Below are positions 25,883 through 31,947 of a DNA stretch of 31,947 nt, in pieces. Position 1 is the first letter of the stretch. Each line of letters begins with the position of its first letter. The notes below the pieces were generated by a model. That model saw only the letters and a list, made by a program, of their open reading frames with translations. It had not been told where the DNA came from and made no database searches. The position numbers were made by a program, and so were the translations under genes. The stretch comes from Clostridium sp. CAG:568 (GTDB lineage: Bacteria > Bacillota_I > Bacilli_A > RFN20 > CAG-288): positions 1 through 31,947 of the forward strand of contig FR878760.1 of the NCBI GenBank assembly GCA_000434395.1, given 5' to 3'.

Positions 25883-26139
25883 TCACACAATGATGACAAC
25901 TTCCAAGTTATCCTTTTCTCTAATCTTTCTAGCCAAATCCATTCCGTTTATTCAACCTAAATTGATATCTAAAATGATTTTTTATAAGACTTTTCCTCGA
26001 ACAAGAACTCTTTTCCTGAGAAGAACCTATCCAAATTTATCAAAACATTCTTATCTTTTTGGTATCAGTTGATATCGTTGAGAAATGTTTGATAATCATT
26101 TTGATTATCCTCGACTAAAGCTATAGAGATTTCTTTCAT
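25883..26139 (-). pseudogene. Truncated, disrupted response-regulator receiver domain
   Basis: On the minus strand an ATG at 26139 opens MKEISIALVEDNQNDYQTFL, typical of the first strand and acidic pocket of a receiver domain. A TGA (26067-26065) then interrupts, and the same frame goes on YQKDKNVLINLDRFFSGKEF to an A-run, where the frame shifts. The next frame reads IILDINLG, TGA, INGMDLARKIREKDNLEVVI, the phospho-Asp strand (D in ILDINLG) and following helix of response regulators. It then stops at 25885-25883, ten bases from the SDR stop. Two nonsense codons, one frameshift and loss of the C-terminal output domain mark it as dead. It was probably of the LytTR or AgrA type (inference). Confidence 0.8.
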
Positions 26140-26226
26140 ATTTATACTTTAATTTCTTGTGAAAGCGTTGGCCGACCACTTTCGAATATCAATTATTAAT
26201 TTTAAGATCTTTTTTACAAATAAAAT

Positions 26227-26247
26227 AGCCGAGCTATTAGCTCGGCT
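26227..26247 (-). terminator. Intrinsic terminator downstream of the aquaporin gene
   Basis: Stem AGCCGAGCT (26227-26235), loop ATT, AGCTCGGCT (26239-26247), then ATTTTATTTG on the minus strand. It lies 16 bases beyond the stop of the channel gene. Confidence 0.85.
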
Positions 26248-26263
26248 ACAAATTCAATATCGA

Positions 26264-27169
26264 TTACTTATTTTCTTTAGAATCGATTATTTCTTTGATT
26301 TTGTCGGTCGGATTTCTCTTGTCGTTAGGATGATGAGGTCCATGATCATGCCATACAGCCCAATAGCAAAGAGTAGCAAGTCCAGCTCCGATATAAGGTC
26401 CAAAGATGAAAATCCATATTTCCTTAATAGGCTCAGTTTGTCCGTTGACCAAAGCCATCAAAGCAGTTCCTAAAGATCTTGCAGGATTAACACCAGTACC
26501 AGTGATGCTGAATCCAAAGAAGACGATAGAAGTCAAGGATAATCCTAAAGCAATTCCAGAAAGACCTTTATTAGCCTTGTCATGAGAAGTGCAGAGAATT
26601 GTAAATACGAAGACCAATGCAAAGAAGATTTCTGCAAATAATCCAATTGCATAACCACCAGCAGTTCCAAATCTAGAAATCAAGGTGCCACTCACTGCGT
26701 TAGAAGCATAAGTGTTGATTATTCCCATATCAGCACCAGCTGCTAAGGCTGAAAGATCCCAGTTATGTCCTAAGAAGCCGACGAGCAATGCAGCACCGAT
26801 AATTCCACCGACAACTTGAGACAAAGTATAAAGAAGCATTTGCTTCCATCCGATACGTCCATCCAACCACATTGCGAATGTGACTGCAGGATTGACATGG
26901 CAACCTGTAAATTCACCTAAAGCATAGGACAAGGCTGTGACAACCAAGCCGAATGTAAGAGAAGTTGCAATTGCAATTTCACCAACCGAAGCACCGTTCA
27001 TGGCAAGACCGGTTGCTGCACCACATCCGATGCAAACCAATACTGCAGTTCCTAAAATCTCACCGATACATCTCTTGAACATAACGAACCAATTGATCTT
27101 TTTGTTTTGGTCAGTCATTTCTTTCTCCACAGGAACAGCTTGTTCAAGTGGTTGTTTGTCTTCACTCAT
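26264..27169 (-). CDS. Aquaporin/glycerol facilitator family channel (MIP)
   Basis: 301-residue six-helix channel for water or small neutral solutes. Both half-helix motifs are present: CHVNPAVT and GVNPARS. Counting back from the two NPA Asn residues, the selectivity filter is Phe (-20 from the first), Val (-12 from the second), Thr (-3) and Arg (+3). AqpZ has F/H/T/R and GlpF has W/G/F/R, so this protein resembles wide aquaporins such as archaeal AqpM more than either. The N-terminus has about 30 extra polar residues and the C-terminus a His-rich tail (HDHGPHHP). I use ATG 27169, with GGAGG eight bases upstream, over TTG 27184. No glpK is adjacent, which argues against a glycerol operon. 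Confidence 0.88.
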   Translation of the reverse strand: MSEDKQPLEQAVPVEKEMTDQNKKINWFVMFKRCIGEILGTAVLVCIGCGAATGLAMNGASVGEIAIATSLTFGLVVTALSYALGEFTGCHVNPAVTFAMWLDGRIGWKQMLLYTLSQVVGGIIGAALLVGFLGHNWDLSALAAGADMGIINTYASNAVSGTLISRFGTAGGYAIGLFAEIFFALVFVFTILCTSHDKANKGLSGIALGLSLTSIVFFGFSITGTGVNPARSLGTALMALVNGQTEPIKEIWIFIFGPYIGAGLATLCYWAVWHDHGPHHPNDKRNPTDKIKEIIDSKENK

Positions 27170-27198
27170 TTGTTTTTCCTCCAAAAAATAACTTTTGT

Positions 27199-27227
27199 AT
27201 TATAGTCCTTTTAGGAATTATTGTTAA
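27199..27227 (-). promoter_or_regulatory. Promoter of the aquaporin gene
   Basis: Near-consensus promoter on the minus strand: TTAACA (27227-27222), 17-base spacer, TATAAT (27204-27199). A near-palindrome ATTGTTAACACAAT covers the -35 and a small TCCT/AGGA repeat sits in the spacer, so a regulator could bind here. The start lies about 30 bases upstream of the ATG. Confidence 0.65.
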
Positions 27228-27280
27228 CACAATATTATTGTTTATATAAGAAAGAAATTACTTTTCTACCAGTCAAAAAA

Positions 27281-27307
27281 GGATTGAATTCGCATCAAAT
27301 TCAATCC
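27281..27307 (-). terminator. Intrinsic terminator of the glycolipid operon
   Basis: Stem GGATTGAATT (27281-27290), seven-base loop, AATTCAATCC (27298-27307), with TTTTTTGACTGG on the minus strand. It lies 33 bases beyond the stop of the last glycosyltransferase gene. Confidence 0.85.
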
Positions 27308-27339
27308 AATAATTTTAAGTTGGCTTATATAATTTTAGT

Positions 27340-28512
27340 CTATTCACCTAGATCAATAGGCTTCTTATGACCTTCAATGTGATATCTATAAGCATCTTTG
27401 ATCATCTGCTCCATTCTATCCATGCAATGCTCAAAGTTATAATTCTTATAGAAGTCATTATATAGTGTCTTTATTTGGGCACTTTCTTTAGGATGCTCTA
27501 TAAACCAATCGATATGTTTAGCTAAATCTTCATCATCACCACATTTAAAGACACAATGCGTATTTCTCGAGTATTCGCTAACTGCTGCTTTGGGGCTATC
27601 AGAGAGCAATGGTAAAGCTCCACAGCAAATAGCTTCCAAACACGATATTGATTCCAAGTCAGCAACAGCAGCATGAACATATAAATCAGCCTCACTCATT
27701 AGATCTACTACTTGAGGTCTCGTGAAGAAGTTGATGTAAGGTTTATTAGGCAAAGATTCACCCATTTTTATTAACTTTTCCTTCAAAGGTCCATCACCAG
27801 CCAAAACTAATTGAATCTTATCTTTATGCTTGGAAAGAAGGATAGCTCGAATCAATTGAACTTGATTCTTTTCATCGGTCAATCTTCCGGAAAAGACTAT
27901 CAAGTATTTCCCTTCCCATTCTTTTGGTCTTTGAGCTAAAGGATTCTTTCTAAAAATAGGAAGAACACCATTGGAAATGACATAACCATTCGTATGATAT
28001 TGAATATTCTCTTCGAAAATATTTCTTATGAATTGAGTGGGGTAATGTATTGCGTCGCAATACCTATATAAAGCTCTCCAAAAATATTTATACAAAGTCT
28101 TGTTGACAGCCTCGACACCCATTAGTTTGAATTGAGCTGAGACATTTTCTGCTTGGGTATGAAATCCAGCTGTAATGGCGATATTTTTTTCGTAAGCTAT
28201 TGAGGCGGCTTTAGGTCCTAATAATAAAGGTTGCATAATATGGACTACGTCAATTCCTTCCATAGATTTCTCTATTATGTCTCTTTTAGGCTTAGGAAGG
28301 GTGACCCCTTCCTTTTCTACATAGCTGTTGAAAGGTCCTACATTCAAATTAGGGCAAACAAATACATCAGGCTGCCCCATAGAATTTTGATCAGCACACA
28401 GAATTGAAACATGATGTCCTCTTTTTCTCATCGAATTGATGAGGTTGTTTTGAGCAACCATAGTTCCATTGGTGTTATCGCCAAATACATCACATACAAC
28501 GAGTATATTCAT
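27340..28512 (-). CDS. GT4 glycosyltransferase, probable diacylglycerol glucosyltransferase
   Basis: 390-residue GT-B fold enzyme. The N-terminal half starts MNILVVCDVFGDNTNGT (acceptor side); the C-terminal half has the nucleotide-sugar site: VFSGRLTDEKNQ, LAGDGPL, and DLESISCLEAICCGALPLL, where the usual EX7E reads D...E. Length and overall pattern resemble monoglucosyl-diacylglycerol synthases of Mollicutes and Bacilli, peripheral membrane enzymes using UDP-glucose. The link to lipids is supported by an acyltransferase gene just upstream and a second GT4 before that. I use ATG 28512, with GAGG seven bases upstream. A TGCTATAAT (28542-28534, minus) suggests an internal promoter. Sugar and acceptor are inferred. 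Confidence 0.75.
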   Translation of the reverse strand: MNILVVCDVFGDNTNGTMVAQNNLINSMRKRGHHVSILCADQNSMGQPDVFVCPNLNVGPFNSYVEKEGVTLPKPKRDIIEKSMEGIDVVHIMQPLLLGPKAASIAYEKNIAITAGFHTQAENVSAQFKLMGVEAVNKTLYKYFWRALYRYCDAIHYPTQFIRNIFEENIQYHTNGYVISNGVLPIFRKNPLAQRPKEWEGKYLIVFSGRLTDEKNQVQLIRAILLSKHKDKIQLVLAGDGPLKEKLIKMGESLPNKPYINFFTRPQVVDLMSEADLYVHAAVADLESISCLEAICCGALPLLSDSPKAAVSEYSRNTHCVFKCGDDEDLAKHIDWFIEHPKESAQIKTLYNDFYKNYNFEHCMDRMEQMIKDAYRYHIEGHKKPIDLGE

Positions 28513-28533
28513 AATCACGCCTCATTTTGCAAT

Positions 28534-28542
28534 ATTATAGCA
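28534..28542 (-). promoter_or_regulatory. Internal extended -10 promoter before the GT4 gene
   Basis: TGCTATAAT on the minus strand, in the 38-base gap between the acyltransferase stop and the glycosyltransferase start. It is the same extended -10 as at gpsB. No clear -35 is seen, so this is tentative. Confidence 0.4.
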
Positions 28543-28550
28543 TTTAAAAA

Positions 28551-29363
28551 TTAATCAATATTTTCTTCATTCTTAGGCCTATAAACGTAATGCCAATAGT
28601 CTTCTTGTTCAATTGTTTTAGATAATTTGACCAAGGATTCATAAGTATCATCACCGAGTTTTTGAATTGCATCTCTTCGATTTAAGTCCTTATCGGGATA
28701 TAAAGGTTCTCCGATAATGACTGTTACTCTTGGCTTCTTAAACACCTTCCAAAATCCTTTCCTTTTTCTCCTAGCGAAAAAGACAGGGAGAACAGGCGCA
28801 TCTAATTCGACTGGATATCTAAAGGACTGCCTTTTAAAATTTCTAATGCCAGTATAATTAGGCCATAGATGTGCTTCAGGATAGATAACAATTACCTGTT
28901 TTTTCTCTTGAATGTAATAAGAAATAGCATGAGTCATCTTAGGAATATCATGAATATCGACAGGAAGAGGAATAAATCCGCAAATTGGAACAATCAATTT
29001 TGTGGCAGGATTAGCTATAGCTTCAGAATAACCGATAGTATTAGTTCTTTGCTTATGGCTTATTAAATAAGCTAAGGCTACATCTAATTCACCAGCGTGG
29101 TTTGCATAGATGAAATAACCTTTTTTATTATCTAATTTCTTAACATTTTCCTTTCCTATCCATTTAACACCGACAATAATAGAAAATGTTTTTACCAAAA
29201 AATAGATAATAGCAAAAAAGAAATTAGATACGTGCTCATAAAATCCACGTCTCTCAACAACAATTTTCTTTTTTCCTTTATAGGGATCGTATCTGACGTG
29301 TTTCTTACCGAAATCATCATTAATTTCATCGCTATAAAAGATTGTTTTATCCAAATCAGTCAC
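28551..29363 (-). CDS. 1-acylglycerol-3-phosphate acyltransferase (PlsC-like)
   Basis: 270-residue acyltransferase with a membrane-associated helix (about 45-66). Motif I is HAGELD (H89, D94), giving the HX4D catalytic pair. The block usually read as FPEGTRS is replaced by YPEAHLWP (161-168), a variant found in a subset of PlsC proteins. PVLPVFF provides the late motif. The family acylates lysophosphatidate to phosphatidate; the altered motif leaves open another lysolipid or glycolipid acceptor. I chose GTG 29363, seven bases after AAGGAG; it overlaps the upstream glycosyltransferase stop by eight bases. Longer ATG starts lie inside that gene and lack a site. It sits between two GT4 genes in one operon. 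Confidence 0.82.
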   Translation of the reverse strand: MTDLDKTIFYSDEINDDFGKKHVRYDPYKGKKKIVVERRGFYEHVSNFFFAIIYFLVKTFSIIVGVKWIGKENVKKLDNKKGYFIYANHAGELDVALAYLISHKQRTNTIGYSEAIANPATKLIVPICGFIPLPVDIHDIPKMTHAISYYIQEKKQVIVIYPEAHLWPNYTGIRNFKRQSFRYPVELDAPVLPVFFARRKRKGFWKVFKKPRVTVIIGEPLYPDKDLNRRDAIQKLGDDTYESLVKLSKTIEQEDYWHYVYRPKNEENID

Positions 29364-30402
29364 GCTTCTTCTCCTTCCCATCATCGATGAGTTTATCGAT
29401 AAGCTCATCCCATTGGGAATATACCTTATCAGCAGTGTACATCTCAGCCAATTCAGTGGATTTAATGATAGCTTCTGCTCTTTTGATAGGATTTTTGACT
29501 AATTCTTTTAATATAGAAGAGAATTCCAAATTGTTGTTACCACGTAAAACTTTATCGAATAAAACGGGGTTGTATAAAGGTAAATCTCTAACCAAAATAG
29601 GAATATTTACATTAGAAGCTTCTAAGATAGTCATTGGGAAAAGTTCATCGTAAGACGGCATGAATAAAATATCCGCACAATTGTATATCGAATTCATTTC
29701 CTCATTAGGAATTATGCCTAAGAACTTCACATTGGGAGGAGGATTAGAAATCATCTTTTTCAATGATTTATAACCTTCTGTTATCTTTCCAAATGTAAAA
29801 CCACCAACCCATACAAAAGTCATATCAGGATTATCTTCGGCTACAGCCAAAAAATCTCTGACTCCTTTTCTAGTTTGAGTCTGACCACATCCCATGACTA
29901 CAAATGAGTTCTCTGGGATTCCATATTTCCTTCTAGAATTTAATTTTTCAGGAACAGACAAAGGATAGAACTTTTTATTTGAAACAAAATTAGGAACTGA
30001 ATGAACATGATACTTATCAAACCCAAGGTCGATCAACTTTTGAACATAATAAGGATTAACTGTCACTAAATCATGGGCTTTGCGGTAAAAGGACATTACA
30101 TATCTCTTAAAAATATTCAAAGCAAATTTAGGAAGTTTTATAGAGCCATCCAAAGTATCTGGAAGAAAATGAACCATCGCTATAGTTTTTTTCTTCCTTT
30201 TTAACTTTATGTAGAATTTAGGGTAAATAGCAGTAGCGATAACTAAATTAGACTTCTTGTAATTCTTGCATATAGAAACATTATATTTGTCTTTTCCTTG
30301 ATCGTTGAGCAAAGTTATCAAAGATTGAGTTGCGGTATGAACCCCTTGACTCTCGACTTCCTTTTTCTTAGCAAGAATAGCTATGTTTGTTTTATTTTCC
30401 AT
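29356..30402 (-). CDS. GT4 glycosyltransferase, first gene of glycolipid operon
   Basis: 348-residue GT-B enzyme. The N-terminus NIAILAKKKEVESQGVHTAT has the acceptor-side GV motif. FVVMGCGQTQTRKGVRDF opens the donor domain, and PSYDELFPMTILEAS holds an intact EX7E. A stretch LKRKKKTIAMVHFLP and several basic, hydrophobic helices (FKRYVMSFYRK) suit membrane association. It may make the second glycolipid (diglycosyl) step or act on another lipid; the sugar is unknown. The start at ATG 30402 is forced by context: longer frames would run through a promoter (TTGCTA-16-TATAAT) and the trpS terminator. Its stop overlaps the acyltransferase start. Confidence 0.75.
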   Translation of the reverse strand: MENKTNIAILAKKKEVESQGVHTATQSLITLLNDQGKDKYNVSICKNYKKSNLVIATAIYPKFYIKLKRKKKTIAMVHFLPDTLDGSIKLPKFALNIFKRYVMSFYRKAHDLVTVNPYYVQKLIDLGFDKYHVHSVPNFVSNKKFYPLSVPEKLNSRRKYGIPENSFVVMGCGQTQTRKGVRDFLAVAEDNPDMTFVWVGGFTFGKITEGYKSLKKMISNPPPNVKFLGIIPNEEMNSIYNCADILFMPSYDELFPMTILEASNVNIPILVRDLPLYNPVLFDKVLRGNNNLEFSSILKELVKNPIKRAEAIIKSTELAEMYTADKVYSQWDELIDKLIDDGKEKKRD

Positions 30403-30420
30403 TTCGTTCACCAATAACAT

Positions 30421-30448
30421 ATTATAAAACATAAAACTAATATAGCAA
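30421..30448 (-). promoter_or_regulatory. Promoter of the glycolipid operon
   Basis: TTGCTA (30448-30443), 16-base spacer, TATAAT (30426-30421) on the minus strand. The predicted start is about 12 bases ahead of the glycosyltransferase ATG at 30402. It lies just past the trpS terminator. Confidence 0.5.
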
Positions 30449-30469
30449 AATAGCCATTTATAAACAAAA

Positions 30470-30493
30470 GCATCGTCTTTTATTAGACGATGC
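30470..30493 (-). terminator. Intrinsic terminator downstream of trpS
   Basis: Stem GCATCGTCT (30470-30478), loop TTTATT, AGACGATGC (30485-30493), followed on the minus strand by TTTTGTTTAT. It lies 17 bases past the trpS stop. Confidence 0.85.
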
Positions 30494-30510
30494 ACAAAGC
30501 AAAAACAAGC

Positions 30511-31611
30511 CTATCTTTGTTTATTTATAATTTTGGATTTTGTATCCTCTAAAAATTTAGGGTCATCGAAGTAATCGACTCTCAAGGCTTTCTTAACTCT
30601 AGCCATTGTTGCACTAGCCTTGGCTCTAGCCTTGATAGATCCTTCCTTCAAAATCTCATAAACCTCATCGAGTCTTTCTTCATAATATTTTCTCTTTTCT
30701 CTTATTGGGGTAAGAATATTATTCAAGACAGCGAAGAGGAACTTCTTTACGACCACATCACCTAATCCACCTCTTTCATAATGGGCTTTCAATTCATCGA
30801 GATTCTTATATTGAGGTAAGAATTTGACAAAGTCCTCATCGCTAGCAAAAGCAGATAAATAAATAAAGACAGGATTGTCCTTAGTATTACCAGGGTCAGA
30901 AACTTTGAGATGATTGGGATCGGTAAACATCGACATTACCTTTTTCTTCAAAGTAGCCTCTGAATCGGACAAATAAATACAATTACCTAAAGACTTACTC
31001 ATCTTGGCTTTACCATCAGTGCCAGGCAATCTTTGACATACTGTATTCTCAGGGAGAATAATCTTGGGTTCAATAAGCGTAGGTCCATATAAATGGTTAA
31101 ATCTTCTAACAATTTCTCTACATTGCTCGATCATAGGTGATTGATCTTCACCAGCAGGAACCAATGTAGCATCAAAGGCTGCAATATCTCCAGCTTGAGA
31201 AATAGGATAAAAGAAGAAACCACAAGGCAAGCTTTCACCCATATCTTTTTGTTTGATTTCAGCCTTTAGTGTCGGATTTCTCTCCAAAGTAGCAACAGTG
31301 ACAAAATCCATTAAATAAAAAGCCAATTCAGCCATTTCAGGAACCTGGGACTGAACAAAGATAGAAATCTTGTTAGGATCTAATCCGACAGAAAGATAAT
31401 CCAAGGCAACTTCCAAAATATTGTCACGAATCTTGTCAGGATTTTCAATATTGTCAGTCAATGCTTGGTTATCAGCGATGAAAACATACATTTCATCATA
31501 ATCACCTTTGTTTTGAAGCTCGACTCTTTGTCTTAAAGATCCTACATAATGACCGATATGAAGAGGACCGGTCGGTCTATCGCCGGTTAAAATAATTTTC
31601 TTTGGTGCCAT
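30511..31611 (-). CDS. trpS: Tryptophanyl-tRNA synthetase
   Basis: 366-residue class I aminoacyl-tRNA synthetase that charges tRNA-Trp. The ATP-binding HIGH is at 18-21 (TGPLHIGHYVGS) and KMSKS at 203-207 (GKAKMSKSLGN), with the Trp-pocket region around DFVTVATLERNP and AGEDQSPMIEQ. It is slightly longer than the roughly 330 of the Bacillus enzyme and belongs to the TGDRPTGPLHIGH subgroup. AGGAG lies six bases before the ATG. It follows the transketolase gene by 17 bases and is probably cotranscribed with it. No T-box could fit in that gap. Confidence 0.95.
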   Translation of the reverse strand: MAPKKIILTGDRPTGPLHIGHYVGSLRQRVELQNKGDYDEMYVFIADNQALTDNIENPDKIRDNILEVALDYLSVGLDPNKISIFVQSQVPEMAELAFYLMDFVTVATLERNPTLKAEIKQKDMGESLPCGFFFYPISQAGDIAAFDATLVPAGEDQSPMIEQCREIVRRFNHLYGPTLIEPKIILPENTVCQRLPGTDGKAKMSKSLGNCIYLSDSEATLKKKVMSMFTDPNHLKVSDPGNTKDNPVFIYLSAFASDEDFVKFLPQYKNLDELKAHYERGGLGDVVVKKFLFAVLNNILTPIREKRKYYEERLDEVYEILKEGSIKARAKASATMARVKKALRVDYFDDPKFLEDTKSKIINKQR

Positions 31612-31628
31612 ATAAATCTCCTAAAATT

Positions 31629-31947
31629 TTATTTTTTCAAAATATCTATAATTCTATCTGCAACATTCTCTTTATTGAAGCCAAAGCTGTTTACTACATC
31701 TTTGGCAGGCGCTGAAAGTCCAAAACTATCAACACTCATAATGTTATCAGAAAATATACCTAACCCCCAAGATGAATCCATCTCGACTACTAATCTTTTG
31801 CTTCTATCAACACCTAAGACTTCATCCTTATACTCTTGAGACTGTGAAAGGAAAACTCTAGCTTCTGGTAAAGATACTACTCTTCCATCAATACCTCTTT
31901 CTAGCAACATCTTTTGGGCCTCGATGGCTAAGCTTACTTCTGAACCG
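31629..31947 (-). CDS. tkt: Transketolase, C-terminal part (5' end outside the window)
   Basis: Only the last 105 or so residues are visible; the reading frame stays open to the window edge, where GSEVSLAIEAQK continues the ORF. This is the conserved transketolase C-terminal domain: GRVVSLPEARVFLSQSQEYK, then a VDRSKRLVVEM strand, SVDSFGLSAPAKDVVNSFG, and a final helix. Transketolase moves two-carbon units with thiamin diphosphate in the pentose phosphate pathway. The thiamin-binding N-terminal domain lies off the window, so completeness cannot be judged. The stop is 17 bases ahead of trpS. Confidence 0.9.
   Translation of the reverse strand, partial: GSEVSLAIEAQKMLLERGIDGRVVSLPEARVFLSQSQEYKDEVLGVDRSKRLVVEMDSSWGLGIFSDNIMSVDSFGLSAPAKDVVNSFGFNKENVADRIIDILKK

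Noticed and set aside
25883..26139. TGA read as tryptophan (genetic code 4), making the response regulator intact
   Set aside because: Several clear genes end in TGA (for example ruvX and the first ABC half), tryptophans are TGG, and a frameshift would remain anyway.
1..31947. CRISPR array, insertion sequence or prophage
   Set aside because: No regularly spaced repeats, transposase, integrase or phage structural genes were seen.

Overview
The window is an ordinary stretch of AT-rich chromosome from a low-GC Gram-positive bacterium (Bacillota, Bacilli side; my guess is a gut Erysipelotrichia/RF39-like lineage). The reasons are a B-type RNase P RNA, EzrA and GpsB, the diadenylate cyclase CdaA, AGGAGG-type ribosome binding sites, many short hairpins followed by T-runs, and Bacillus-like gene orders: ezrA / cysteine desulfurase / thiI, pgsA / pncC(cinA) / recA, and gpsB / rnpB. 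The standard code is used: genes end in TGA, and tryptophan is TGG. All genes except two (a transporter near 3.1-4.4 kb and a short-chain dehydrogenase near 25.1-25.9 kb) lie on the minus strand.

From left to right by coordinate. 1-301 holds a frame-broken coding remnant, followed by a terminator. 0.39-2.8 kb has two zinc-ribbon membrane proteins, a Nudix hydrolase and CdaA. 3.1-4.4 kb is an MFS-like transporter. 4.4-8.0 kb is a heterodimeric ABC exporter with one degenerate ATP site. 8.1-11.5 kb is the alaS-ruvX-DUF1292 operon. 11.9-15.2 kb has a uracil permease with a hairpin in its leader and a DUF1538 membrane protein. 15.4-19.9 kb has acyl carrier protein and the ezrA-cysteine desulfurase-thiI operon (division plus tRNA thiolation). 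20.0-23.0 kb has an MntP-type manganese exporter and pgsA-pncC-recA. 23.06-23.8 kb has RNase P RNA and gpsB. 23.9-26.2 kb has a multi-pass membrane protein and a dehydrogenase, flanked by two decayed genes, one clearly a response-regulator receiver domain. 26.3-27.2 kb is an aquaporin-family channel with a good promoter. 27.3-30.4 kb is a glycosyltransferase / acyltransferase / glycosyltransferase operon that probably builds membrane glycolipids. 30.5-31.9 kb has trpS and the 3' end of a transketolase gene.

Work in common: membrane and envelope functions dominate. PgsA, ACP, the PlsC-like acyltransferase and the two GT4 enzymes all bear on lipid synthesis. EzrA and GpsB act at the septum. CdaA makes c-di-AMP, which in related bacteria controls potassium and osmolyte transport. 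The aquaporin, the MntP pump and perhaps the DUF1538 protein handle water and ions.

I found no CRISPR array, tRNA, transposase, phage module or convincing new defence system. The most unusual items are the three decayed genes in otherwise tightly packed DNA, the structured leader before uraA, the aquaporin selectivity filter with Val in place of His, and recurring terminator stem sequences. Several starts were moved inward from the longest open frame because a clear Shine-Dalgarno site, a terminator or a promoter decides them.
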